Below are positions 1-12,648 of a stretch of DNA of 64,000 bases, piece after piece. Source of the stretch: Watersipora subatra (lineage: Eukaryota; Bryozoa; Gymnolaemata; Cheilostomatida; Watersiporidae); NCBI RefSeq assembly GCF_963576615.1, contig NC_088711.1:34274121-34338120 (forward strand), in the 5' to 3' direction. Under the pieces are notes generated by a model. The model was not told the origin of the DNA. It was given only the letters and a program-made list of their open reading frames with translations, and did no database searches. Both the position numbers and the translations under genes were made by a program. The number at the start of each line of letters is the position of its first letter. The stretch's first letter is position 1.

Positions 1-1712
1 GCACCAGGTTCATGAGCATGTTTGGTAGCATAGGCCGATGTAAAAAAAAATTTTTTTGATTATATTATGCCAACAGTAAATAAAGAACAAAGCTTACAGA
101 TGAGTGTATTAGTGACGTTCTTCACCTCTCTGTCACAAACATACACTGTACAGTGTACACTGTACAGTGTATGTACATGTACATACACTTTACAGTGTAC
201 ATTGTGCAGTGTATTTTTGACCTTGACCTTTGCATCTGTCAGTTTATTAAACCTAGTGGAATGTAAGTATAACTTTTTCTTAGCCTTAGTAATCATCAGC
301 AAAATGAAACTTATCATTACATGCCAAAACAAAAATAAGAAGACCAGAAATCCAAAATTATTGTGTGAGTTAAACAAAAGTATTTTATAAGCTGGTAATA
401 AGGTATTTATTATATACATTTATTATATTATTAAGGAATTATTTTATAAGGTAATAGTATTGCAGAAGAGTCAGGATAGTGAATTGAAGGTGGTAGCAAA
501 AAGTTCATAAACTGAAACATAAGATGGTAGATGTAGTATGTTGGTGTCAGGAAATAGAAAATGATTTGCAAATGACGCACAAAGAAATGCTATGCAAGCT
601 ATTTAATTTTAAATATTTTCCATATTTCAATCGTTGTTATTTTGAAAGCGTTTTAATAAGCGAGACAGAAGTGCACCGATATGACTTTAACATAAAATTT
701 TTCACTTTTTGTAAGAAAGCACTCGCAGCAGTTGCGATAATCCACAAAATGCGTATGTCCAATGAAACAGTGATTGCATGGTAACTCGATGTGTGCACAA
801 CTCCAAATTCCCATTATTCACACAATGGACACATAGGAGTCCTATGCGCGTTTCTCTGCAGACGAGCATTGTGGCAATTCATGCTTTTTGGCCTCAGTAA
901 AGTTGGCTTCATAAACTGCTCCAAGCACTAAAACTTATATTTGTATCATTGTTTATTGTCTTTATTACATCCGAATATTTTAAGCATGTCATTATTTTCC
1001 TGTTTAGCAGTTTCCCGATTAGAAATGAATCAGTCCACTCCTTGTTACAGTTAGCATCACTCACTGAGCTCTTTGATTTTTTGGCTGTGCCTGAAAATTC
1101 CCCACCCTAATGTTGCTCAATATTTTGGAAAGGAACTATCGGAGAGAACTACCCGGGCAATACAAAAATTCCCTTTTCCACAAGACAACCACAGTGATAA
1201 CTGATCATTACTGGGTTAGGCCATACACGAGGGAAGCAACTCCCTGAGGATCTCAGACCGTCAATCTATTTTCACAGAAATCAGATTGAAAATACCTTAA
1301 ATCATTTTTGTACAGAAAAAGATGGCCTTTTCTTGTCAGACTATAGGAAAAGGCGATACTCATGAATAAACTAAAATAGCAATAGTGAAATGTTGTAGAC
1401 AGCAAGGCTCTCAAAAATTTTTTGGCTCAACTTGAACTAATTTCATGGCTGATATGCATATATTTCATGCTTACCAAAAAGTGTGCCTACGCAAAAGTAT
1501 ATTAAACAGAGGTATTAACTCTGTACAGAGTTGTCTTCTCACAACAATTCAATTTATCCTTATTGCATTGCTCGTAATGAACAAATAACTCCTTATAGGA
1601 TTCGTATGATAAACTTGCTGTCAATTTTAATCCCTGATAAAAGTTTCTATTAGCCATTAGAGTAAAACTACATTGTGCAATGCAATCCGTTTACTACCCT
1701 CACATCTAGCAT
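1..1712. other. Non-coding stretch, no gene recognised
   Basis: AT-rich sequence with only short ORFs that show no family resemblance and no convincing splice context. The one structured segment is a set of nested palindromes around 146-215, built from TGTACA, ACTGTACAGT and GTACATGTAC blocks. The rest shows nothing I can name. Confidence 0.5.
146..215. repeat. Nested palindromic TGTACA repeat
   Basis: The block repeats ACTGTACAGTGTAC-type words on both strands, including GTACATGTAC at its centre, so several alternative hairpins can form. It looks like a degenerate short tandem array. No function is inferred. Confidence 0.6.
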
Positions 1713-1894
1713 TCACTGTCCTGCCATGTATCGCAGAGGGACAAATAAATCATCAGTCGAACTTGGGATCCGTCTTCCTTTTCTTAATAATTGAATGGTG
1801 TAAAAGTCTCGGGCTGCAATATCATCTGTGAATATAGCCTTGTTTACAAGAGTGATGTCAATTTGCTTGCTCATTCGTTCCTCTATTCCACTGT
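1713..1894 (-). CDS. Possible terminal exon of an unidentified gene
   Basis: On the minus strand a good acceptor (TTTATTGCAG) is followed at 1894 by an open frame of about 60 codons ending in TGA at 1713-1715. The frame starts in phase 2 with S-G-I-E-E-R-M-S-K and ends L-R-Y-M-A-G-Q. The composition is ordinary protein-like (mixed charged and hydrophobic, no repeats), unlike nearby spurious frames. I do not recognise the family and found no upstream exon to join with confidence between 1895 and 4539. It may instead be a chance frame or a pseudogene remnant. Confidence 0.35.
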
Positions 1895-4539
1895 CTGCAA
1901 TAAACACATTGTTTTTACTTGTCACAAAGAAGAGAAAAAATAAAAATTGTGACTTCGCAAAGGAAGCAAAGGACCTTAACTATCCTTAGTATACTATTAT
2001 TACTCTGAGAAAATAAAATTAATGAAATGTTATAACAGTCAGTTGTGTAGTTAGAAAACTTTAAAACAGCGGTGTAACTACATAAAAATATAGCTTCCTA
2101 GTTAGTGATGTTCGCTATGCTATTAGAGGGAAGGCTGAGAGTGCAGGTAGAGAGAAGCTATCACAAAGCATTGTTTTAATGGCATTTTGGATAGAGTAAC
2201 AGAAGATTCATTGAGGACAAGGGTAAAGAACTGAGAGAGGACAAGGATAGTGGGTTGAGAGAGGACAAGGATAGTGGGTTGAGAGAGAACAAGGGTAGTG
2301 GGCTGAGGACAAAGACAGCGGGCTGTGAGAGGACAAGCATAGTGGGCTGTGAGAGGACAAGGATAGTGGACTGAGAAAGAACCAGGGTAGTAGACTGAGA
2401 GAGAACAAGAATATTGGACTGAGAGAGGACAAGAATATTGGACTGAGAGAGGACAAGGGTAGTGGGCTGAGGACAAAGACAGTAGGCTGAGGACAAAGAT
2501 AGTGGGTTGGGAGTATGATGAGACCAACTTGGTTGAAGGTCTTAGGTATTGACTGTGATAGAGAAGTGCAACCTAAATTACAAAGAAAATTCACTAATGC
2601 TAATGCAAGATTAGCTACAGTAAGCTGTAAGCAAGAAGGCAACAGCTATGGCATAGCATATGCATACGGCATATATGCACTGGAGAGAGGAATGTTTATA
2701 CCCTAGAAGACACTGAGTGAATTAGAAAGAAATGAAAGAGAGGATTCTGAAGTGGTTGGAGATAAATAAAGAATATATAAAAGATGTCTGGCATAAAATT
2801 AGCAACAGCAAAGATATGGAAACACCAAAGGGAAGTTTTATGTCACTATCAAGAAAGGGGAAATAAGAAATGAGAGCAATAGGTAAGAACAAAACATATT
2901 GTGAACGGTTACCCGCTTTCCTGATTGGCATTTCCTAATAAAACACTGTAAAATATATAGTAAAATAAAATATAATAAAGTGAATCATAAAATATTGTAT
3001 CATAAAATATAATATACTGTGACATCATATAACAGAACACAATAGGACATAATATCATGCAATATATGTAGTATAAGATAATTTTGAGCAGGCTATTGTG
3101 ATATCATATATTTACAATTGTATATAGTATGCTATAATATGCTAGAATATAATAAGGTGTCATTCAATGCAAGGCAAAGTAAAGTGATATTAGGAGGTGT
3201 GATGTCATGTAATGCAATTCTATACAACGTAACATTAAATATACTATTGAGTAGGGGTAACATATACACTTTATATATTTGTTTCAATTAGTCATTATTT
3301 TGTTAATTAAAATTTAGTTAAATTTATTTACATACTTTCCAGATGCTATTTAGTTGGTTCCGTTTAACAAATCTCTAAAAGAAGGATTCACGGTCGATAT
3401 TAAGAGCAGTATTAATGGGAAGACTAAATGCTGTTATTATCTGAATGGGCAATCGATGCTACTAGTTCTTTGATGGCAACAAACGAAGACACTCTGATAG
3501 ATGGAGCAGAAGAACAACCCGTCACAGCATTAGTTTCAATAGAGCAGCATGCTGATCAAACAAATAGTCATTAATAACATCTGCGTTAAGGAAGGTTGCG
3601 AAAGGTCAGGTATAAAGCACAATGGTTTAGTACTTTATAGCGTGAGCTCATTCTGTAGCCACGTGCTGATGACAGCCTGTTGCTAGCAAACAAATGCAAG
3701 CTATTTTTTCAATATAGCAAGATGTTTGTTTAACACTTTGCTTTTGAGTAAAATATAACACCCTTAGCAGCTAATTGCCTGAGTGGGTATGTTCAAGCTC
3801 AATATCGAACTGAACTGGCCAATGGATCAGGTACTCTAAGGATTCTTGAATTACCTGACAGTCACCAGTCACAAATAGCCGCAAAAAGAAAACTTTCACC
3901 CTGGTCTAATATATCATAACAAGTTGTCCGATCTAGACAGTTGAAACAAACAATACCTACGGTACTGGATTTTCTAGGTTATCGACAGCAAAATGGGAAA
4001 GTGTCTAAATAGAATTATGTAATGAGTTCTAACTTCAAGCGATTAATTTTATAACTACAACTTACCAATTTTGAAAAAAAACTGTTAGTAGGTTAAGTGT
4101 GCCACCACTGTTCACTCACCTGTTTCTCTTAGTCACTCCACTCTTACGGTTAGCACATGGTGTATTAGGTGTGTGTCAAACACAATGGCAAGTGCTTGTC
4201 ATGGCAAGATATGCAAACATTATATTTTAGTAGCAAAGAAGTTAATAAAATCATTCCATAAAAATAAAATATAGTTGATCTTCATATACATATAGTACTT
4301 AGTTGCAATCTCTCTTTTCACCTTTTGACAAGTTCTACACCAACTTATGTTGATTCGTATTATTTTATACATAGTATTAAAATAAATACCAAGAAGGTAC
4401 ATTTAGCAAAAAATTTGTATAAAAAATAATATTTTCGAAAGCTGAGTCGATTTAAGAATATCAAGTAACTGCCAAGACACATGCAGAATTATGAGTTATA
4501 CACTCCAGCCAACACTTCAATCGCAAGCATAAGATCACG
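1895..4539. other. Non-coding stretch with one minisatellite
   Basis: Apart from the purine-rich minisatellite at 2208-2517, this interval holds AT-rich DNA without a recognisable coding exon. If the possible exon at 1713-1894 is real, its upstream exons could lie here, but I could not identify them. Confidence 0.45.
2208..2517. repeat. Purine-rich minisatellite, ~24-bp unit
   Basis: About 13 imperfect copies of GAGAGAGGACAAGGATAGTG plus a short GGTT spacer, some shortened to 18-20 bp. The plus strand is strongly purine-biased. The minus strand stays open in several frames and yields apparent Leu/Ser/Pro-rich proteins, which I treat as artefacts of the repeat. Confidence 0.9.
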
Positions 4540-5748
4540 TTATATGTTAGTATCTGTGAGTCTAGTCGATTCATAGAATGACAGCGAATCAGATTTGTAC
4601 TGTCGCCATGGTAATGTCCTTCTCAGATAATCACTCGCTAACGTGTTAGCACTATACTCTATCAAAGAATCGTGTATTCTTAAGTAACGAGTTTTTCTCA
4701 CTTCAGCAAACTCCCTCAGCAAAGAGCGATCACGGAGTCTAAGTTTAGCGGAGGTAGATGCCCGAGTTTTAGACCTACCTGGTCGAGCAGCCATGCTGTC
4801 TATCGAGTTGATGACCTCTTGCGTGATCTCAGGCTTCACTTCAACCACTTTTGGATTTGATTCAACAAACCTTCCAACTTCATTTACAAAACCTTGCTTT
4901 TTTTCTCCCAAGCAGCAAAATGCCTTTCCTTCAAAGTTGAGCAGTTTTTGTCGTCTTTCTTCATACGGATTTGGCCCGAACGCATCCAAAACAGACTTAT
5001 TGCTTTTGCCGTCTTCACTCCCTGGTGCCTTCTCATCATGGCAACTGTAGCTCACTTGAGGAGCTTGTATTTTGTTTGCTTTTTGAGCTTGTGTAATTTT
5101 CTCTAAAACTGAATTCGTGTTCTTAGAACGTGGAGTCTGCACTTTGAGAGTTATCACCTGATCTGTTACTTTAGATGTCTTTGGAGAATCTGTGCAATCC
5201 TTTGGCGCAGTTGTTGCGAGACAAAAGGACTGTTCTCCTGGCCCCGTTGTTTTAGGACGAATCTGTCTTTTGCTACAAGATGTTGCCTTTAGTTCAATCA
5301 TCGGCATCTTTGATTCCCTGCTAGTGTCTTTACCAGTGCTGCCATACATTTGTGAGGTCATCGATCGTGGTTGTATTCTAGGCATAGCGCTTTGCGCTCG
5401 GCGATATGTGTTCAGGTTTAGCCTTTTGTGCGCTGCCGCTATCTTTGTCGAGCTGCTACTGCTGCACATTCGTGGATGCTCTGCCTTAAACTGTCCTTTC
5501 GCCTCCAAACTTTTCATCATATTAATCTCTTCTGGTTTAAGGTTGCTTTTAATTTTATTTACATTGTTTTTTAACCTGGAATAGTTGAATTTGACCATCT
5601 TGCTGTTGAGGTCAAGAAGCTTTGCGGAATAAGACTTTTCTAGCGAGAGAGTTTGAACTGCCTTTTCCAATATTCTAGCTTCCTTAAGATTGACTATAGT
5701 TGCGGTGAGCTCTTTACAACTAGAGGTCATTGACAATCCTCCCGCCAT
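4540..5748 (-). CDS. Intronless basic protein of unknown function
   Basis: A single open frame of 402 codons begins at ATG 5748 (MAGGLSMTSSCKEL) and stops at 4540-4542. Codon use and composition look real: Lys/Arg/Ser-rich, predicted mostly disordered, with a likely helical N-terminal part (about residues 12-80, rich in L, K and E) and a conserved-looking C-terminal block. That block (about 255-380) contains the stretch NPYEERRQKLLNFEGKAF and an Arg-rich helix around RLRDRSLLREFAEVRKTRYL. No signal peptide, membrane segment or enzyme motif is visible. I do not recognise the family. The gene has no intron, unlike every other gene in the window, so a retro-copied origin is possible. No neighbour suggests a role. 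Confidence 0.7.
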   Translation of the reverse strand: MAGGLSMTSSCKELTATIVNLKEARILEKAVQTLSLEKSYSAKLLDLNSKMVKFNYSRLKNNVNKIKSNLKPEEINMMKSLEAKGQFKAEHPRMCSSSSSTKIAAAHKRLNLNTYRRAQSAMPRIQPRSMTSQMYGSTGKDTSRESKMPMIELKATSCSKRQIRPKTTGPGEQSFCLATTAPKDCTDSPKTSKVTDQVITLKVQTPRSKNTNSVLEKITQAQKANKIQAPQVSYSCHDEKAPGSEDGKSNKSVLDAFGPNPYEERRQKLLNFEGKAFCCLGEKKQGFVNEVGRFVESNPKVVEVKPEITQEVINSIDSMAARPGRSKTRASTSAKLRLRDRSLLREFAEVRKTRYLRIHDSLIEYSANTLASDYLRRTLPWRQYKSDSLSFYESTRLTDTNI

Positions 5749-6697
5749 CGCTTGCGTCTTGCTGCAATAAAGTGGCTTGTTTCAATATGCTGAGTGTCTA
5801 TTACCCATGATGGCTGAAGTCTCATGTAAATGACTAGATAAGAGGGTTGGTAACTTCAACACGCTAGTAAGTTATTAATAACATTCCTACATAATCATTA
5901 GTTGGATCATATCGTATCATTTGTTTATCTGCCTCAGGGTAAGGTAAACATACCGCACTCTTTTCTCGGCAGTTTGTATGAATACTCTTAAGGGTGCTCT
6001 GAGAGACTTTATGCATCTACGTGTACCTTAAAGGGCTGCGCAACAAACTGTTAAAGAATATGTATCTATTGTTGAACAGTTATATGATAAGGATTCATTT
6101 AGTCTAACACATGCGCATAAACTTGGAGTTGTCTCCAACACGACGCTTTCAGAAATGTATGACTGACAGGGTAATTGCTTCAAGACGCGAATGAATCCCA
6201 TAAAATATATCTAGTATACTCCAAATGCTCTTCCTATAAAGCAAGCGCTCAATTATTCTAGCCTAAAAACATTAAACTATTCATAACGATTCTGGGCCAG
6301 AGGTTTTAATGAAGCCTTGACACGCGCATGCTCATCCACTGTCAGTGTACTCTGTCTAACTCTGTAATCGCGCACCTTCATATACCTCAATCAAGGCAAC
6401 AATTGAATTGAATTTCCTAAAATTGGGAGGGGTACACAATCACAAACCAAACGCATCAGATATATCAAACACTTACGAGCGGGGACCCTGAACATCCCCT
6501 AAATAATTTCTCTAAAGTCAACCCAATTTTAAACTGCTTTAGAATACTTGCTGTATGTCTCCCAAAGCTGAACACACGAGCTGATCTACCTAGTACATAC
6601 ATATATATACATGAGCCAGCTAGCAATATGATTAACTACCTTGTTTAGAAAAAGATGGCTACTATTATTATCTCTAGATCAAGCGGCACTGCCAAGA

Positions 6698-6778
6698 GAA
6701 AGACCACCCAGATATTGTGGGTGGTCTTTCACAGAAATAGCATGTGATCACCAGATTGCTTGGGTGGTCACATGCTAC
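6698..6778. repeat. Two adjacent inverted repeats
   Basis: The first is a 13-bp perfect stem, GAAAGACCACCCA at 6698-6710 pairing with 6718-6730 across a 7-base loop. Directly beside it, GCATGTGATCACC at about 6740-6752 pairs imperfectly with GGTGGTCACATGC at about 6765-6777. Two hairpins in tandem suggest the folded core of a small non-autonomous element, but I saw no flanking target duplication. Confidence 0.6.
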
Positions 6779-8114
6779 TATGTGATTACTGAGTTGTAGC
6801 ATTGCCAAACATTTCTCTGAATAAGCAATGATAAGTGATTGACTCAAAGTTCGTCATGGATATCCTTATCTCTCAGCCCACTTGTGTTTTCCTGGATTAA
6901 GAATTTAGTGAGCAAGACTATGGAAGAACAAGCATTCAAAAAACCACCACATTTCTTATGAATGTCTCAATGCTGTCACAGCGGACAGACAATTTAAAAG
7001 TCTGGTCATTTAGAGATACAAAAAAATGTTATAGAAACAATTCTAGTTGGAACCAAAATTAATTTTATACTTTCCCCTTATTTTACTAAAAGAACCAGTT
7101 CACAGCGTAGAGTAAAAGTTGAAAACCTTCCTCTAATCATCAAATAAATTTAGAGCTTTCCTTCAGGCTCAAATTATCAACAACATAAGAGTTGGCAGTT
7201 TCTATCCAGTTCCCAGTTTCACTGAGAAGAAACCAACCTAATACCTGGTAACGAATTAAGTACTCACACCTAGAAGAGCGATGATAGGAGAGAGCGAATC
7301 TAAGCTTTGGTCATCGTCAGCCGTCGTCTCAATTGCTATAATAACAACCTCTTGTGTACCGAGTATTACGGCTCCAATTATGAAATGCCTGCTAAAAGCC
7401 TTTTTGTTTTAGTCTTTGTTCAAGCATAGATGAACAGCGGCTAAGAAATATTATGCATGATTTTTCATAAAGGAGCACTCACCCTTTCTTAACATCATAA
7501 GGAATGTTTAATTATTCATCGATTCAACTCTCTTTCCATTTATTTGAAAGCGAGTTTAAATGGCATACTACACTGTTCACGGTAGGCTGCCACATCAGTG
7601 GTTATTCAACACCTGCTAACTTCAATGTATACAAATAGACGTGATAGAGTTTTATATTTGATTGCAGGCGCGTGCATCATTGATGGTTCACTTCATATGA
7701 CTTCTGAACTTATCTTTAAGATAAGCTAGCGGTGCTTTTGATGGTACGAACCGGCGCTCTTACTCTCAGTTTAATATTTCCCTTGAGTCTTTTATACAGA
7801 GCGATATCTTATTCTACAGCCAGGAAACGTACTACTATATAGGAAATTATTGCAAAACAGCAGTTATGATAATTATCTGCTTTGCCTTAAAGTTCTGCCC
7901 TCACAAAACTTTGCTCCCTTTGTTAATGTGAAAATTAATAACAAAGGGGTTATGTTGATTAACAAATAATCCAAAATGATTTAATTGTTTAATAAATAAT
8001 ACCAATAACATTGTTGCAGATGGATGTAAATATTATAAATCCAATTATTTAACAACAAAATGACAGCTGTCTATATATAGAATCTTATGTTACTTTGAAT
8101 AAATCTATCAGTAA

Positions 8115-8478
8115 AGGACATGTAGTTATACAAAGTACATGCCTTTATACAAAGTACATGTAGTTATACAAAGTACATGCAGTTATACAAAGTACATGCA
8201 CTTATACAAAGTATGTGTAGTTATACAAAGTACATGTAGTTATACAAAGTACATGCACTTATACAAAGTGTGTGTAGTTATACAAAGTACGTGGAGTTAT
8301 GCACTGTATATGCAGTTATACGACGTACATGTAGTTATTTATACGAAGTACATGTAGTTAGGTATACAGTAATGTGTAGTTATACAAAGTAGATATAGTT
8401 ATACGCTGTAAATGTAGTCATACAAACTACATGTAGTTACACAAAATACATGTAAGTATACATGGTTTCTGCAGTTGT
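8115..8478. repeat. Minisatellite, 19-bp unit
   Basis: Roughly 19 copies of GTAGTTATACAAAGTACAT, with increasing divergence toward the right end (variants such as TACGACGTACATG and TACGCTGTAAATG). Confidence 0.9.
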
Positions 8479-8649
8479 ACAAAGTATGTATAGCTACAGT
8501 GTCTTAAATTATGTGATTCTGCCTTGAAGGTGATTAATTTACCAGTAGTTTTGCTTTTGCCATTACTGTATTTTCAAATCTAAACATAATTTACAACTTC
8601 AGACACACGAGTTATAATAAAAATAAGTCGGTCATAATATGCACAGCCA

Positions 8650-9002
8650 CAGCTACTAACCTATGATAACTGTACATTCACAGCTACTAATTTATGACAA
8701 CTGTGCACTCACAGCTACTAACCCATAATAATTGTACACTAACAGCTACTAACCTATGATACCTGTACATTCACCGCTACTAATTTATGACGACTGTACA
8801 CCCACAGCTACTAATCTACATATAATAACTGTACACTCACAGCTACTAACCTATAATAATTGTACACTAACAGCTACTAACCTATGATACCTGTACATTC
8901 TCAGCTACTAATTTATGACAACTGTACACTCACAGCTATTAACCTATGATAACTGTACACTCACATCTACTAACCTATGAAACCTGTACGCTCACAGCTA
9001 CT
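8650..9002. repeat. Minisatellite, ~31-bp unit containing TACTAAC
   Basis: About eleven copies of a unit that begins ACAGCTACTAACCTATGATA and continues ACTGTACACTC. Most copies carry CTACTAAC or CTACTAAT, so the plus strand is an array of the classic branch-point-like word TACTAAC. Divergence between units is about 10-15 percent by eye. Confidence 0.9.
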
Positions 9003-9354
9003 GACATTAACGAAAAGCAAAACATTTCTGATGCAAATACTGTTGTTTATATTTCTTATGGAATTTCAATGAAAGTTTCAACAATCTGTTAAGCCTCTAT
9101 TGAGAGCCTTGTATGTGTGTATATGTGTGACTGCGAGAAGAGATTTTCATATTGAGCTATTTATATAATTAATTATGAAAAGACAACTCCAACTTAGCTG
9201 TCATAAATCGCATCACAGATGCATGATGATCTGTACTGATTACGTACAGCAAAACTTTTATTGTCTAATAAGCAAGAGCAATCACCAAGTGTATTCAATT
9301 AAAGCGTATGAATTATGATTTCAGGAAACATGATAGCAACGTAGGCGTCTATCC

Positions 9355-11785
9355 TATAAACAGTGTGAGTATATATCTATCTTACAAACAGTGTAAGTGT
9401 ATATCTATCCTACTTACAGTGAGAGTATATATCTATCATGCTTACAGTGTGAGTATATATCTATCCTACAAACAGTGTGAGTATATATTTATCCTACTTA
9501 CAGTGTGAGTATATATCTATCATACATACAGTGTGAGTATATATCTATCCTACTTACAGTGTGAGTACATATCTATCTTACAAACAGTGTAAGTGTATAT
9601 TTATCCTACTTACAGTGAGAGTATATATCTATCATGCTTACAGTGTGAGTCTATATCTATCCTACAAACAGTGTGAGTATGTATCTATCAAACTTACAGT
9701 GTGAGTGTATATTTATCCTACTTACAGTGTGAGTCTATATCTATCATACATACAGTGTGAGTATATATCTATCCAACAAACAGTGTGAGTATATATCTAT
9801 ACAACTAACAGTGTGAGTATATATCTATACTACTAACAGTGTGAGTAAATATCTATACTACTAACAGTGTGAGGATATATCTATCCTACTTACAGTGTGG
9901 TTACATATTTATCCTATTTACAGTGTGAGTATATATCTATCCCACCTACTGTGTGAGTATATATCTATCCTACTTACACTGTGAGTACATATCTATCCCA
10001 CTTACAGTGTGAGTATATATCTATCCTACTTACTGTGTGAGTATATATCTATCCTGCTTACACTGTGAGTACATATCTATTCTACATACTGTGTGAGTAC
10101 ACATCTATCATATTTACAGTGTGTGTACATATCTATTTTACTTACAGTGTGAGTATATATCTATCCTACTTACAGTGTGGGTACATATTTATCCTATTTA
10201 CAGTGTGAGTATATATCTATCCAACCTACTGTGTGAGTATATATCTATCCTGCTTACACTGTGAGTACATATCTATCCTACTTACACTGTGAGTACATAT
10301 CTATTCTACTTACAGTGTGAGTACATATCTATCTTATTTACACTGTGAGTACATATCTATCCTACATACTGTGTGAGTACACATCTATCATATTTACAGT
10401 GTGTGTACATATCTATTTTACTTACAGTGTGAGTATATATCTATACTACTAACAGTGTGAGTCTATATCTATTCTACTTACAGTGTGAGTACATATCTAT
10501 CTTATTTACACTGTGAGTACATATCTATACTACATACTGTGTGAGTACACATCTATCATATTTACAGTGTGTGTACATATCTATTTTACTTACAGTGTGA
10601 GTATATATCTATACTACTAACAGTGTGAGTACATATCTATCCTACTTACAGTGTGAGTATATATCTATACAACTAACAGTGTGAGTATATATCTATCCTA
10701 CAAACAGTGTGAGTACATATCTATCTTACTTACACTGTGAGTATATATCTATACAACTAACAGTGTGAGTATATATCTATACTACTAACAGTGTGAGTCT
10801 ATATCTATCCTACAAACAGTGTGAGTGTATATTTATCCTACTTACAGTGTGAGTATATATCTATCATACATACAGTGTGAGTATATATCTATCATACATA
10901 CAGTGTGAGTATATATCTATCCTACTAACAGTGTGAGTATATATCTATCCTACTTACAGTGTGAGTATATATCTATACAACTAACAGTGTGAGCATATAT
11001 CTATACTACTAACAGTGTGAGTCTATATCTATCCTACAAACAGTGTGAGTGTATATTTATCCTACTTACAGTGTGAGTATATATCTATCCTACAAACAGT
11101 GTGAGTATATATCTATTATACATACAGTGTGAGTATATATCTATCCTACTAACAGTGTGAGTATATATCTATACTACTAACAGTGTGAGTATATATCTAT
11201 ACTACTAACAGTGTGAGTCTATATCTATACTACTAACAGTGTGAGTATATATCTATACTATTAACAGTGTGAGTATATATCTATACAACTAACAGTGTGA
11301 GGATATATCTATCCTACTTACAGCGTGATTATATATCTATACTACTAACAGTGTGAGTCTATATCTATCCTACAAACAGTGTGAGTGTATATTTATCCTA
11401 CTTACAGTGTGAGTATATATCTATCATACATACAGTGTGAGTATATATCTATCATACATACAGTGTGAGTATATATCTATCCTACTAACAGTGTGAGTAT
11501 ATATCTATACTACTAACAGTGTGAGTCTATATCTATACTACTAACAGTGTGAGTATATATCTATACAACTAACAGTGTGAGGATATATCTATCCTACTTA
11601 CAGCGTGAGTACATATCTATCCTACATACAGTGTGAGTATATATCTATCATACTTACGGTGTGAGTATTTATCTATCATACTTACAGCGTGAGTATATAT
11701 CTATCCTACTTACAGTGTGAGTATATATCTATCCTACTTACAGTGTGAGTACATATCTATCTTACTTACAGTGTAAGTATATAAA
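9355..11785. repeat. 2.4-kb minisatellite, 28-bp unit
   Basis: About 85 copies of a 28-bp unit, CTTACAGTGTGAGTATATAT followed by CTATCCTA. Variation falls into recurring haplotypes (CCTACAAA, CATACATA, ATACTACTAA), and blocks of several units recur together, which indicates higher-order duplication (for example a similar run at 10720-11060 and 11160-11480). Each unit contains an acceptor-like CTTACAG directly before a donor-like GTGAGT. Confidence 0.95.
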
Positions 11786-12401
11786 AAAGATTATAATATT
11801 GGTATTAAATATATAATGTGGGCAAAGACTCTAACAGTACAAGAACACTTTAATGCTCATATGTTCTTTATACAAACTACCAGGTAATAGGATATAAAGT
11901 AGAAGTATAGAATATATTTGAACGTTATACTATACTATGTGCCCTAGTTAAGTATAATATCCAGTATAACTGTGCAAAACCTAATCATCCAGTCAGTATA
12001 TGAACCAGAACAATCAATAACCATTGTTCTATTTAAAAGTTTGAGCCATCGCATCAGGTTGTGAGAAACAAAGGCTCAGGAACAAGGACTCTGAATAACT
12101 GTACCAATATTCATAATTCTCAATGAAATAAGAGAGCTTTTAACAAAAAGTTTTATTTTATTTTTTAAAAGCCTTTCATATTTTGTTTTGAATGCTTTTG
12201 TTGACTCATCACTGTCTTTAAATAGTAATACGCGAGCAGAGCAAGTCTTTCTATGAAACCTTTTGTAACCTGCTGTTAAACTTAATTATACCTAAATTTA
12301 CAGTAAACATGAGACATCATTTTCATCTACTACAAATGCTTTGGTGCCTCAACTCTTCAGCCTACACTTATGCTTTGGTGTATAATTTATGTGGCTACAT
12401 G

Positions 12402-12648
12402 AAATACCGCTATAGCAATGCTATATGAAATAATGCTATAGCAATGCTATATGAAGTACCGCTATAGCAATGCTATATGAAATATCACTATGGCAATGCT
12501 ATATGAAATACCGCTATAGCAATGCTATTATGAAATAATGCTATAGCAATGCTATATGAAGTACCACTATAATAGCAATGTTATATGAAATACCGCTATT
12601 AATAGCAATGCTATATAAAATACTGCTATAGCAATGCTATATGAATGA
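12402..12648. repeat. Minisatellite, ~26-bp self-complementary unit
   Basis: About nine copies of TATAGCAATGCTATATGAAA plus TACCGC. TATAGCAATGCTATA is nearly palindromic, so each unit can form a small hairpin. Confidence 0.88.

Noticed and set aside
2123-2642. Leu/Ser/Pro-rich minus-strand ORFs in three frames
   Set aside because: Simultaneous openness in all three frames comes from the 24-bp purine minisatellite; no start context or homology.
9355-11785. CRISPR-like array appearance (also at 8.1, 31.9 and 49.0 kb)
   Set aside because: The repeats are contiguous with no unique spacers, and the DNA is eukaryotic; they are minisatellites.
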